Below are positions 1 through 10,734 of a stretch of DNA of 64,000 nt, in pieces (within the stretch, counting starts at the first letter, position 1; each line of letters begins with the position of its first letter). A model generated the notes under the pieces. That model did not search any database and was not told where the DNA came from. It saw only the letters and a list, made by a program, of their open reading frames with translations. This stretch comes from Tupaia tana (Eukaryota; Chordata; Mammalia; Scandentia; Tupaiidae), in assembly GCA_026018925.1 (NCBI GenBank), contig JAKSZU010000004.1:109737498-109801497 (forward strand), read 5' to 3'. Both the position numbers and the translations under genes were made by a program.

Positions 1-205
1 TAGGTACTAGGGATGCAGGAATGAGTAAGACACAGCCACTGAACCACCCACGAGTCATACTTGGGCTGACCTTTCTATTTTGAACTAGCGGGTGCTTTTC
101 TTAACTCATGAATTTGGCCTTTGCGTGGTCTCTTGATTTATTCAAAGTGCGTGAGATCTGTTTGTATTTACGCTTTCATTCCTAAGGCTGACTGCATACT
201 CTCAC

Positions 206-456
206 CTCATCAAGGAGCCCTAAGATTTCAACAGACTCACTGTCGGTCACCTTGACGAGGGAAGAGGTCCGGTAGTGGTCAAGACCTGCTTCACATATTG
301 TTTTAAGAGTTTGTCCCCTTGGAAACACAATGCCTTCTTTAGTTATTACTCGTGAGTTCCCCCACCTGGACCTGTGATAAAGCAGCTCAAGACCCATGTT
401 CTGGCATTTTGATGGAACAGGTTTATTTTCTCCAGCCTGGACACCAGTGTTATTTG
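206..456 (-). CDS. candidate internal coding exon, partial gene of unknown identity
   Basis: Seen: on the minus strand a pyrimidine-rich acceptor (TTCTCTGTTTTTAG, AG at 458-457) is followed by 251 bp and then a consensus donor (GAG|GTGAGAG, first intron base 205). After two bases completing a split codon, all 83 codons are open and the exon ends in phase 0. The peptide is mixed and soluble in composition, with stretches such as VITKEGIVFPRG and ICEAGLDHYRTSS; it has no low-complexity bias, signal peptide or membrane segment. An ATG occurs at codon 20, but the frame is open back to the acceptor, so an internal exon fits better than a start. No repeat is recognisable here. The next exon downstream would lie left of the window; I found no convincing upstream exon. 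I do not recognise the family. Alternatives are a pseudogene fragment or a chance open frame between two splice-like sites. Confidence 0.55.
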
Positions 457-564
457 CTAAAAACAGAGAATTGAATCTCTACCTTTAAGGCTCCTGGTAG
501 CTCTGCAGAAAATTTAGCCTCTGAGTTGGCTCAGGCTCTGTTACTTCCCTCTGCAATGTGAGCC

Positions 565-570
<6 letters not shown>
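457..570. other. single-copy flank of the candidate exon
   Basis: Would be intron immediately upstream of the minus-strand exon. It holds the polypyrimidine tract and nothing else recognisable before the TG repeat. Confidence 0.4.

Positions 571-602
<32 letters not shown>
570..602. repeat. (TG)n microsatellite
   Basis: An uninterrupted run of about 16 TG dinucleotides, followed by a short GA stretch. The Cys/Val-rich open frame over it is a by-product of the repeat. Confidence 0.95.
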
Positions 603-607
<5 letters not shown>

Positions 608-842
608 GAGAGAGAGAATGAATGTGTTTCAGTTTTTCTGTTCTCAAATGTTAGCAGTGTTCTCTGCCACAAGAATTGTTCTGAAAGTAAGATAATATAT
701 AATAAATATAATAAAATATATATTAAAAATAAATATACCTGTGTCTACAAAAAATGAGTTACAACATTTTAAAACAATATTAGTGATACTAAATCTGTTA
801 TTACTCTGCATTTCCATGAGAGAGTGTCATCCTCCCCGGCCC

Positions 843-1080
843 CAGGGAGATTTTTGCTACAGGACAGACACGTGTACTAACTGGAGGACAGAGAGACAGA
901 AAGTGAGAAATCACCCCCAGAGGATGATCACATTGCGTTTTTTTCTCCTTCATTCTCCTTTTGGGATTTTGGGCACACACACACACTGAGCGTGAATTTC
1001 AAGCCATGGGGTCCAGGACTCCAACTGCTGTTGACCACCTGGGAATCTAGTGCCTTAACCACTGCTGCACCCGCTGCCCC
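843..1080 (-). mobile_element. SINE-A copy, old
   Basis: Diverged antisense SINE-A: the GCTACAGG motif, GAGACAGAAAGTGAGAAATCACC, the CTCCTTCATTCTCC box, GGGCACACACAC and the tRNA-head complement ending in the GCTGCCCC type of terminus. The poly(A) tail is eroded. Confidence 0.75.
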
Positions 1081-1084
1081 CAAG

Positions 1085-1160
1085 GTAGTATAATCTAATG
1101 GTTGAGTTCTTTGATTTGGTCCTTGTGAGCTGTGTGAGGAAGTTATGTAAGTTCCTTGAG
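1085..1160 (+). repeat. MIR fragment, interrupted (left part)
   Basis: Contains the MIR-like core 'gtgtgaggaagttatgtaagttccttgagcctcaatttc'-type text in sense orientation. A second MIR-like piece lies beyond two SINEs at 1660-1740, so the MIR was probably split by them. Confidence 0.6.
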
Positions 1161-1164
1161 CCTC

Positions 1165-1373
1165 AATTTCTTTATTATTATTATTAACTTAATTAATTTT
1201 CTTTATCACTAATAATGTTTTAATTTGCTACAGGGCACATGTGCTCACCAGAGAGAGACAGAGAAAGGGAGTGAGAAAGGGGAAGTGAGAAAGCAAGCCT
1301 CTAAGTCTGCGGCTTGATCTGCTATTGGCCATGTGGGAGTCCAGCCCTTAACCAGCACCCACCTGCTGGCCCC
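1165..1373 (-). mobile_element. SINE-B copy
   Basis: Antisense short-type SINE: TTGCTACAGGGCACATGTGCTCACCAG, a purine-rich stretch, GAAAGCAAGCC, and a head ending GTGGGAGTCCAGC...CTGCTGGCCCC. Confidence 0.75.
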
Positions 1374-1388
1374 AAGCCTCAGTTTCTT

Positions 1389-1659
1389 TTTTTGTTTTTG
1401 TTTTTGGACAGCTTTTGCTATAGGGTGTGTATGCTTGCCAGAAAGACAGAGAGAGACAGAGAGACAGAAAGCGAGAAATCACGCCCCCCAGGGGAGATGG
1501 CCATGCCGCAATCCCTTCTCCTCCGTTCTCCTCCTGGGATCTTGGGCACACATGTACACTTCCCCGGTGTGAGTTTAAGCCACCGGGTCCGGGACTCGAA
1601 CCGTGGTCAGCTACATGGGAGTCCAGTGACATAGCCATTATGCCAACTGCTGGTCCTGA
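1389..1659 (-). mobile_element. SINE-A copy with TSD
   Basis: Full antisense SINE-A (T-rich tail complement to ...AACTGCTGGTCC). The flanking 13-bp direct repeat GCCTCAGTTTCTT (1376-1388 and 1660-1672) is a perfect TSD, showing L1-type retroposition. Confidence 0.92.
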
Positions 1660-1740
1660 GCCTCAGTTTCTTAATACTTGATCAACTTCATGTAGTTTCT
1701 GTAAGGATCAGACAAGTTATTATCAGTAAAGTACCTCGTG
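1660..1740 (+). repeat. MIR fragment, right part
   Basis: Resumes the MIR-like sequence left at 1160 (GCCTCAGTTTCTTAAT, GTAAGGATCAGA, AAAGTACCTCGTGTTTAGC). Confidence 0.5.
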
Positions 1741-1965
1741 TTTAGCATATGGAAAAGGTTTACTAAATTGTAGGAGTGACAGAACATATTTTTTATTCAT
1801 TTCTGTATTCCTGTCATACTCTGAAGGACTTTGCAGCTCTTTCCAAATGTGTGTGTACAGAAATGATCACCTCTACCCTTTATAGCCCACTGGAAATCAA
1901 GCACATTTGCAAAATGGAGAAACATCAGGGGCCAAAGGGAACAAGGAGTTGAAGGACCTCGATTA

Positions 1966-2232
1966 TTATTATTTTTTTAATTTTTAATTTTTTTAGATTT
2001 TTGCTATAGGGCGTGTGCACTAGCTCACCAGAAAGACAGAGAGACAGAAAGCAAGAAATCACTCCTGGGGGAATGGCCATGCCACAATCCTTCTCCTCCA
2101 TTCTCCTCTTGGAATTTTGGACATGCACACACATGTACTTAGCGTGAGTTTTAAGCTACCAGGTCTGGGACTTGGACAGTGGTTGACTACGTGGGAGTAC
2201 AGCAATGTAACCATTACTCCATCTGCTGGACC
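1966..2232 (-). mobile_element. SINE-A copy
   Basis: Antisense SINE-A from the T-rich tail complement (TTTTTTTAGATTTTTGCTATAGGGCG) to CCATCTGCTGGACCC; the body boxes are all present but diverged. Confidence 0.85.
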
Positions 2233-3960
2233 CGGATTTTGATTCTGGTGCTTTGTCCAGTTGGCCAGGTGACCTTGGACAGACTCCTTGGTAACAAGGG
2301 TGTTCAGATGTCTGCAACACGCAGATGAGGAAGCTCCAGTCCTGACTCATTCCCTAATAGAAGTGTTCAAGTCTCTCCCACCTTTAAAACCCAGCCACCC
2401 GACCAATATCCAGTGAAACATTTCAATAAAAGATTTCCTTTTTGGTTATAGCCCAGCTTCTTAAGAGTTGTCTACATTAATTTCTCTCACCTTTTCACTT
2501 GCATTTACTTCTTAACGAGGCAAAACAATCTATCCCTAGCCTCTATCACTTCATTATACCTGCTCTGATAAGATCATTTCTTCATTAACAAAACCAATAG
2601 ACACCTTTCAAACTCTGTCTTCCTTAACTTTTGGTCGCAGGAAAAAGAAGGGAAATGACCTTCATGGATGGTAAATAACATTTTCAAGTGTGAGTCCAGA
2701 CACAGCAGTTCTTGAGGCTGAAATCAAAATGGCCATTAAAAGGGACTTTGTTCTGCTGAAAACATCCCATATTCAGATACAAAATGTGAATTATTCAAGT
2801 AATCAAGGAAACTGGGTCTATTAAAATATCTTACTGTGACATCAGACACCAAAAGTGAAATCTGATGACAGGAAATTGATTAGCGCACAAAGCAATCTGT
2901 CTCTTTGTTCTTTCATGAAATGATGATGGTGAAGCAGGCACCTGCTGCATTTGTACCTGATGGGTCCTAATACCTTTCAGACCATTGTCTAATCATTCTA
3001 CCTTGCCCAATCAAAATGCATTTGTCCCATGTCACCTACATCAAATCCTTCTTTGTTAAGGAGCCTCTCCAAAGATCCAGGCAAAATGTTAGAGGCAGTC
3101 ATTTGCATTTTAACAGACATTTCCAAGGTGTAATTTCAGGCACGTAGGCAGGTGGGTGCAGAGAATGTTTTTGGTTAGGGGCACCTCTCCCAAGCCCCCT
3201 GAAATTCCCTCCTGGAGCTGACTGCTTTTTAATGGGACGTTCGGTGAAGCTGCTACCCAGAGCTGAGTCGGACCATTGCCGAGAAGGTTTATCATTCTCT
3301 GAGACTGTCAGGGTAATTAAATGGGGCCCTTGAGCAGTAGGGCCCAAGGAGCAGCAGTGACGAAGGAGAAGAAACCCTGGGCTGGGCACCAAGAGAACTT
3401 GTCGGTTCCATGACTCGGAGCAAGTCTCTTCATTTCTGAGTCTTGCTGTTGTCACGGGTAGAATGAGGAACTTGCTTAGAGGATTGCTAAGGTCATGTCT
3501 AGTTCAGTGACTCTGAAGTCATTTTTAAAACTCTCCTCTCTCTTCTGGATGTACTGCTCTCTTCCTAATTTCTTTGACCTATTTTTACCTTGCCTGATTT
3601 TACCTCTCCTTTCCAAAGTGATTACTTCTTATCTCTCTTCACTGACTTTCTGGCTAGTTCCCTTGAAGATAACCCCGGGAAATGTGTATCTCACAAGCAA
3701 ATCATCTCCTCCTTTGGAGATAGCGTATCTCTTTGCCAAGTTCACAACAGAGCAATTACACGGCAGACTCAGATGTGCTCAGAATATTCACTCTTACAGA
3801 GGAAGTCTCTGCAGCCTGAACTTATGACCTTTTCTGAGGCTGTCCCCCGCTGCTTGTGTGACATGCTGGCTTGGTGGCCAGGTCTGAAACCAGATAATTC
3901 AACTAGACCTCCGGGCTTGATATCGAGTAGGTGACAGTGTTCACGCATTTCTGCTTTGAT
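2233..3960. other. single-copy stretch with one MIR
   Basis: No gene seen. A sense MIR-like segment lies at about 3395-3520 (GAGCAAGTCTCTTCATTTCTGAG, AGAATGAGGAACTTGC). Open frames here lack plausible start or splice context. Confidence 0.5.
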
Positions 3961-5100
3961 AATGACTCTCTCAAAAAAAAAAAAAAAAATTCTAAGTCTG
4001 ATGAAATGTTTTACAGTATTTTTTTTTTTCTTGCTCTAGTTCCTCAAACCAGGTTGATACAGATCGAGGTTTGCAGGCAATGGGACCCACCAGTTCCACA
4101 TGTCAATGAGAACAGTACCTTCTTTCCAGGGGCTCAGCACCTACTATAATGTCTTTTTTTTTTTTTTTTAAACAAACAAAATCCCACAACTACAAATACT
4201 GTAGAATTTCAGAACATCAAGGAGAAAAAAATATATACTGAAAGCTTTCTCCGTAGGGTTGACGAATAGGATGCCAGTTAAATCTGAAGTTCGCATAAAC
4301 GATGAATAATTTTGTTAGAATAAGCATGTCCCCAATATTTCATTGTTCATCTGCAATGCAAATTTAACCTTGTGTCTTGTAGTTTTATTTGCTAACTGTG
4401 GCTACCCCTTGTCCCAGAGTAAAGCTGGATTCCCCAGATATCCCATCGGCAACGGTAGTTGGGAAAAGACACTTCGAGGAATGCTTCCAAAATTCCAAGA
4501 CACTGATTTTCAGCCCAGAATCCCATCCTTATCCAACTTATCGGTGAGGTATGAGGGAGAAAGCAGACACTTCAAGACACTCCAGAGCTCGGAAAAGTTA
4601 CTTTCATTACAGACTTCTCTAAGAGTTGCTCAGCATGTGTTCTCCTAAAGCAGGGATAAGCCACAGGAGCAAGACCTGGGGTCATGAAGGTCTGACTCCA
4701 ATTCAGAAAAGCACCGAGGAAACTACCGGAGACGGCCGATGCTCAGATCTCAGGGGACCCGTGAGACTCCTTGTCTGCAGGTAACAGAATATCCACATCA
4801 AACTGGCCTGGACAAAAGCCGCAGGCAGGACCGGCTCCTAGACTGATGCAATGGTTCAAAGGTCAGCAAAGATCCAGACTGCGTCCCCCCATCCCTGTAC
4901 TGGCTTCGTCCTCGGGCTGCTTTTCCTCCTGGTCATCAGATGAGGCCAGAAGCACCCCGAGGAAGTGTGCGTTGTTTTTCCTCGCAGGAGAGAGACTGGC
5001 CTTTCCTTCCCGTCAGATCTCTCACATCTCTTTCCAGGAAGAGTCTCTGGCAAAGGAGATGAATTGCTTTGATCCTTCCATCCAGAGCCTGCCGTGTGCC
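3961..5100. other. single-copy and old-repeat sequence
   Basis: Short A and T homopolymers at 3974-3989 and 4155-4170. 4780-4985 reads like a decayed mammal-wide interspersed repeat (AGAATATCCACATCAAACTGGCC and following) that I cannot assign. No gene seen. Confidence 0.35.
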
Positions 5101-5868
5101 AGGCACTGCTCTAAGCACTGGGGCTGAAGCAGAAAAGAAAGCAGACAGAACCTCTCCCGTTTATGGGCCATACATCCAGGTAACAGATGATACACAAGGA
5201 TGTAAAATAGCTGCGTGCTATTGGGTGAGATGTGCTAGTGAAATCGAACAAGAGAAAAAGAGATGAGCAGTGTGGGGAGGGTGGCACGATGGAAGCCTAG
5301 GGACAGTGTCTAGAAAAGTCCTCGCTAAGAATGTAGCTCCTGCCTCGACAGTCATCCGCAGTGGCACGAGTCTGGGACAATCAGCCACATTCTCCACTAC
5401 ACCCGCATAAAAACAAGCCAGGTCAAAGCAGGAGGACAGGGAGGCCCTGGGATAGCAGTCTTCTGGGAAAACAGGAGGTGTCTTAGGACACCTGATACAA
5501 CAGGGAAGTTAAAAATAGTGTTAGAAGCAGGAGAAGCAAAAATATGTACAGAAAAGAAAATATCCTCACGGAATACTCCTTGGCTTCTTTATGGATGGTG
5601 TTTACACAGTCACAATAATGTAAATGCTGTTATTATTTTTGGATTTTGGAATGAGTTGTTAAAGCTGAAAGATTTAATTACAATCACAGAACCACAGGTC
5701 AATGTTACAGCTCGAACGCTGGATGATTGAAATGCCGAAGATGGAAGAAGAGCTGAGAAGCAGGGCTAAGAGCGTCAATGTCCTCTTGGTCCCCACTGGG
5801 TTGTTACAAGAAACTGTCTACGTGTGGCTGAATAAAAAAAATGTTAGTGGATATTTATTACTTCAAAA
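5101..5868. other. single-copy sequence, short old-repeat piece
   Basis: 5090-5150 (GTGTGCCAGGCACTGCTCTAAGCACTGGGG) is a common ancient repeat motif. No coding or RNA feature is supported in the rest. Confidence 0.4.
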
Positions 5869-5879
5869 TTCAAAGGTAA

Positions 5880-6148
5880 GGGAACCAGCAGTTAGCGTAA
5901 TGGCTATGTCGCTGGACTCCCACGTAGTCGACCGCGGTTCGCGTCTCGGACCCGGTGGCTTACAACTCACGCCGGGCACGTGTGCGTGCGTGCCCAAGAT
6001 CCCGAGAGGAGAATGGAGGAGAAGGGATTGCGGCGTGACCATCCCCCCTGGGGGGTGATTTCTCGCTTTCTGTCTCTATGTCTCTCTCTGTCTTTCTGGC
6101 GAACGCACGCGCCCTATAGCGAAAAACCTCTCAAAAAAAAAAAAAAAA
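5880..6148 (+). mobile_element. SINE-A copy, young, with TSD
   Basis: Sense copy close to the family consensus: GGAACCAGCAGTTAGCGTAATGG head, B box GGTTCGCGTCTCGG, CCCCCCTGGGGGG core, GGCGAACGCACGCGCCC and a poly(A) tail. The TSD TTCAAAGGTAA is at 5869-5879 and 6149-6159. Confidence 0.95.
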
Positions 6149-6159
6149 TTCAAAGGTAA

Positions 6160-6644
6160 ATAAACAACAGAGGAACTGAAGGGAGTATTGTAATTACATT
6201 GGGAAGTTGGGGAAGATAAGTGGGAGGTGATTTAAGTGAGCTAAATAAAATAATGACAACTAGTGAAACAAACATGAAAGGTGTACAACGTAATGTGATT
6301 TTTGTTAAACAAAATTAGTTTTTGCTGTATGTATGCTTTGAAAGACTGTATTGTACCCCACAAAGATGTACAATAATTAAATGTAAATAAGAAATGATAA
6401 AATAAAAAAATTAAAAAAACAAATTAGTTAAATCTTGTCCAAACCAAACATACTACAGGACCACGGAGGAGCCATAACATTTCTATGTAACTCTAGAGCA
6501 AGTCTAAGTATCGAGTTAGTGGGTTGGCTTTGATGGGGATAAGAATGAAGGCGGGGTGAAAGCCAAACTATTATTTTCTTCATTAGTCCTTTAGCAAAAT
6601 TTGGGCTTTAAGTTATGTACATTTATTCCTTTGACTTAAAAAAC
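6160..6644. other. AT-rich single-copy sequence
   Basis: A TTAAA-rich stretch with no recognisable gene; 6320-6420 resembles the A-rich end of an old retroposon. Confidence 0.35.
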
Positions 6645-6655
6645 GGTCTGGTTTT

Positions 6656-6890
6656 GGGGCCAGTAGGTGGCATGGAGGTTAAGGTGGCTGGATCCCATAT
6701 GACTGACTGTGGTTCGAGTCTGGACCCTGTGGCTTGAAAATCATGCTGGGCGTGTGTGTGTGTGTGTGCACTCCAAATCCCAAGAGCTGAATGGAGGAGA
6801 AGGGATCATAGTTTGGCCATCCTCTCTGAGGAGTGATTTCTCACTTTCTCTCTCTCTTTCTCTTGAGTGTAAGCACCCTATCATAAGAAA
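6656..6890 (+). mobile_element. SINE-A-like copy (first of two at the same site)
   Basis: Sense, diverged head (GGGGCCAGTAGGTGGCATGGAGGTTAAGG), TG-rich body, ATGGAGGAGAAGGGATC and a CT tail. The TSD GGTCTGGTTTT (6645-6655) recurs at 6891-6901. Confidence 0.85.
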
Positions 6891-6901
6891 GGTCTGATTT
6901 T

Positions 6902-7141
6902 GGGGACCAGCAGATGGCCTAATGGCTACATTGCTGTACTCCCATATAGTTGACTGTGGTTGAAGTCCCACTTACACTCACGCTCGGCGCATGTGCGTGC
7001 ATGCCCAAGACCCTAAGAGGAGAATGGAGGAGAAATCACCCCGGGGTGTGATTTCACTTTCTGTCTCTCAGTCTCTCTCTCTGTCTTTCTGGTGCGTGCA
7101 CACACCCTATAGCAAAAACCGCTTAAAAGAAAAAAAGGAAA
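6902..7141 (+). mobile_element. SINE-A copy (second of two at the same site)
   Basis: Sense head GGGGACCAGCAGATGGCCTAATGG, shortened body and A-rich tail. It is flanked by GGTCTGATTTT (6891-6901) and GGTCTAATTTT (7142-7152), so this SINE used the duplicated target of its neighbour. Confidence 0.85.
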
Positions 7142-7248
7142 GGTCTAATTTTCAATCTATAAAATTTATTTTCTGTATTCTTAAAATTGATATAGGCTTA
7201 TTATGGAAAGTTTTGTAAAGACAACTCTTGAAATATTGGTGTATTTTC

Positions 7249-7512
7249 TGGGACCAGCAGTTAGCGTAATGACTATGTCACTGGACTCCCATGTAGTTGA
7301 CTGCGGTTTGAGTCCTGGACCTGGTGGCTTAAACTCACACCGGGCGCGTGTGCGTGCATGACCAAGATCCTGAGAGGAGAATGGAGGAGAAGGGATTGCA
7401 GTGTGGCCATCCCCCCTGGGGGGGTGATTTCTTGCTTTCTGTCTCTCTGTCTCTCTCTGTCTGTCTGGCGAGCACATGTGCCCTATATAGCAAAAACATC
7501 TCAAAAAATAAA
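7249..7512 (+). mobile_element. SINE-A copy with TSD
   Basis: Near-consensus sense copy. The TSD ATTGGTGTATTTTC (7235-7248) recurs as ATTGGTGTGTTTTC (7513-7526), with one mismatch. Confidence 0.93.
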
Positions 7513-7529
7513 ATTGGTGTGTTTTCACC

Positions 7530-9090
7530 CAGTCTTTAAAAATTGACTATATTTATACACACTTGTGATTATGTGAAGCAAGGATACATTCTGATGAATT
7601 CAAATTTGTGAATCTAAACTGAATAGCTTGGATTTCATAGATAATATATAATAGTTAAAATCTCCCTCAGGTTGGAAAATAGAACAAAATAAACATGGCA
7701 TTAACATTTTTAGGGGAGAGACCTTCGACATTAAATAGTAACAGTAAAACAAGCCAGTCCATAGGCGCTGGGAAAGAGCTGAGAACAGGGGAGGTTTCCC
7801 AGAAGTGCAGGACCTGGCCTCTCTCTTCGAGCCTTCTCCACGTCATAGCTCCTGCTACGTCTAGCCCAGAGAGTCAAGACTAGAAGGCATGATGCATTTT
7901 AAGGTTCTCCGAAGAATCGTAAACCACAGTACAAATGCGAGGCAGTACTAAAGTACTTTTAAATCACCTATTTGTGTTTTCAGTCAGTGTTTTTTTTTCC
8001 CTTCTCCATATGATTGTTCCTAGACCTGGGAGATTTCCTGTTCAGTCCAGGTATATTTAATGCCTCTGTGATTATGTGTGACGGACAGGGGTACATCCTA
8101 ACTGTATTTCTGCTCTGACTAGGTGGCCCCGCGGCCTGCATCGCCCATGCCCCGCCATCACAGTGAGAGGACACGTTACACTCCCTAGCAAGAGAATCGG
8201 GTTCTAGCATTATTTGAGCCTGACACCCCAGACACTCCAGTAGTTAACTTGGGAAAATAATATTGGTCCTGCTTATCTTCAAAGGCTGCTAGGAGACCCT
8301 AGTGAGTCATTTTATAAAGTACAAAGTGATCTACGAATACAAGGGTCTTATTATTAAAAACACAGCTCATCTTCCACAGGAGTGTCTGGGTAGAGGAAGG
8401 CGGGTGTGATAGAGAACTGAAGGGAGAGAGACATTAAAAACCCAATTACCAAATACCACAAAGAGAGTGAGTACTTGATTAATTAATGATAGGAGCCCTA
8501 CATTGGAGACTCTCAGTTACACTGGCATCAACCCTCCTTGCCTCTCAAGATTGCTTTATTTCTGCCAACGAACCACTATCAAACCACTGAGGCCTAACGG
8601 GCGCGTGATGAATGTAGGCTCTGTTAATTGTCTGGCTGAGTTTTATGCATGAAGCTGTATCCTTGATTTTTCTCCCTTAATTTCTTCCTGTTTAACTGTT
8701 GCTCATAAAACAGTTTCTAATAGATTTGCTGAGCCTGTGAGCAAGTTTTGCAACTTGGAAAGTGCCGGAGTCAATTTGGGCATCTCGTGTAGTAAAACTG
8801 GCTTGGGGGAGCTCTTAGGCTGCAGGATGGATTGCTTGCCCGGCTTCCCACTCCCGGACCTGCTGGCTCCTTTCCTGAGCTGTTCACTGGTTCCCGGCCT
8901 CATCTGTTATCATTAGGCACTGTCATAGCAATGAGAGTGGCGAAAGGTTTAATCACGTTCTCTCTGACAGCCCTTCAACCGTCGTGGCCCTGTTTGACCT
9001 CATTTAGAGAGCTAGAGAGCATGACATGTGCCGTTCTCATCTCCCTAGCATCCCTTTGCCCTTTTTGCTAATAACACCTGATTTCCTTCT
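7530..9090. other. single-copy stretch, possible conserved non-coding core
   Basis: No gene recognised. 8560-8800 has the look of conserved non-coding DNA (GTTAATTG, TTTATGCATGAAGC, CATAAAACAG), but conservation cannot be judged from one sequence. Confidence 0.3.
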
Positions 9091-9094
9091 GGGA

Positions 9095-9480
9095 ACCCAC
9101 TCCCCCCTCCCCCCCTCTCTGTTTGTATCCTCTGTGGTTCAAGTAGGACTGGGCCAGAACAATAGAACCTCAGTGATTGGTTTCCAGATGGGCATGTGAC
9201 CCAAGCTTGGCCAATGAGAGGTAATCCTCAGACTTTCACAGGAACTATTAGGAAAGAGAAGTTCTCTTTTTTTCCCTCTGGGTTTTTAGAATGGTAAAAC
9301 CTTAAGCCCAGAGTTTCCTGTTTCTTTGCCACCACTCAAGAAGAACTTAGCTGAAGAGGAAGCCAGCCCCAAGGAAAAGATCTCGAAGACACGGAGAGAG
9401 ACACACTCCTGCTGGCACTGGGTGAATGCACAGACTTGGTCACGCTCGACATCCAGCCTAGGCCTGTGTTCTCCCATTAA
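9095..9480. repeat. ancient interspersed repeat, family unassigned
   Basis: 9170-9235 carries GATGGGCATGTGACCCAAGC...GGCCAATGAGAGG, a phrase typical of old mammalian interspersed repeats. The boundaries are uncertain. Confidence 0.4.
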
Positions 9481-9815
9481 GTGAGATGGTTTGAATAGGA
9501 TTTTGTCGCTTATAATCAAGAGTCTTGATTAAATTTGTTGTGATGCTCATCCAAACACCTTTCTGTCTTAACACGTCATATATGTACAGAAAAAAAAAAT
9601 AAAAGAAAAAGAGAATGGGCTGGGAAGAAGTCAGCCTCCAGAAAATAAAGCTTAGAATTTTAGATTCAAAATCATATTGTTTCTTAATAAGTTTGGACTT
9701 ATCATGTAATAAGTTTAGAGTTACCACTTCATTAAAAAAGGAGAAATGAATGGACTTCAAAAAGTTAATGGAAGAGTAGATTTAGCACACAAGTTCATTT
9801 TTGTGCCAAAAAAGG

Positions 9816-10041
9816 CATGTAATTTTTCCATAATATGCATTTCCATGCACTTTTTTTTTTTTTTTTTTTTGGAGAGGTTTTTTGCTATAGGGCGCGTGCG
9901 CTCGCCAGACAGACAGAGAGAGACATAGAGACAGAAAGCGACAAATCACCCCCCCAGGGGGGATGGTCACACCGCAATCCCTTCTCCTCCATTCTCCTCT
10001 CGGGATCTTGGGCACGCATGCACACACGCCCGGCGTGAGTT
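9816..10041. repeat. tandem duplication, copy 1 (226 bp)
   Basis: 9816-10041 and the sequence from 10042 are near-identical direct copies offset by 226 bp. Both begin CATGTAATTTTTCCATAAT and share the same private SINE variants (GACATAGAGAC, AAAGCGACAAATC). Confidence 0.9.
9851..10041 (-). mobile_element. SINE-A copy, truncated by duplication
   Basis: An antisense SINE-A tail and body that stops at CCCGGCGTGAGT, with no tRNA head. The duplication breakpoint rather than reverse-transcriptase truncation explains the missing head. Confidence 0.9.
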
Positions 10042-10076
10042 CATGTAATTTTTCCATAATGTGCATTTCCATGCAC

Positions 10077-10348
10077 TTTTTTTTTTTTTTTTTTTTGGAG
10101 AGGTTTTTTGCTATAGGGCGCGTGCGCTCGCCAGACAGACAGAGAGAGACATAGAGACAGAAAGCGACAAATCACCCCCCAGGGGGGATGGTCACGCCGC
10201 AATCCCTTCTCCTCCATTCTCCTCTCGGGATCTTGGGCACGCACGCACACGCGCCCGGCGTGTTTTAAGCCACCGGGTCCGAGACACGAACCGCGGTCGA
10301 CTACGTGGGAGTCCAGCGACATAGCCATTACGTTAACTGCTGGTTCCC
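10077..10348 (-). mobile_element. SINE-A copy, full length, in duplication copy 2
   Basis: A complete antisense SINE-A, very close to consensus. The original TSD CCATGCAC lies at 10069-10076 and 10350-10357, followed by more T residues. Confidence 0.93.
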
Positions 10349-10461
10349 TCCATGCACTTTTTGAAGACTGCTTATATTTGTTCATAGGAATATTTATATG
10401 AATATATAATTTTTCCTTAGAGAAAGTTTGCTTGGACATGATGTCAGAATAATTCTATGGC

Positions 10462-10723
10462 GGAATGGTGTCGTGGTTATATCGCTAGACTCCCCACATA
10501 GCTGACTGTGGTTTGAGTCCCAGACCTGGTGGCTTCAAAATCACACTGGGCACGTGTGTGCGTGCCTAAGATCCTGGGAGGAGAATAGAGGAGAAGGGAT
10601 TGCAGCATGGCCATTCCCGTGGGGGGTGATTTCTCACTTTCCCTCTCACCATGTCTGTCTCTTTTTCTCCAGAGAGCACACATACTCTAAGGCAAAAAAC
10701 TTTAAATAAATAAATAAATAAGT
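10462..10723 (+). mobile_element. SINE-A copy with TSD
   Basis: Sense, moderately diverged; the tail has become (AAAT)n. The TSD AATTCTATGGC is at 10451-10461 and 10724-10734. Confidence 0.92.
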
Positions 10724-10734
10724 AATTCTATGGC

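Larger units (their letters stand above)
9755..10366. mobile_element. palindromic MITE-like element interrupted by SINEs
   Basis: The terminal inverted repeats CTTCAAAAAGTTAATGGA (9755-9772) and TCCATGCACTTTTTGAAG (10349-10366) match as reverse complements with two mismatches. The SINE pair sits between them. Similar sequence occurs at 32838-32935 and 49322-49431. This is consistent with a small non-autonomous DNA transposon; the family name is not certain. Confidence 0.6.

Noticed and set aside
8703-8903. 66-codon minus-strand frame as an exon
   Set aside because: No polypyrimidine acceptor upstream and no donor before the stop.
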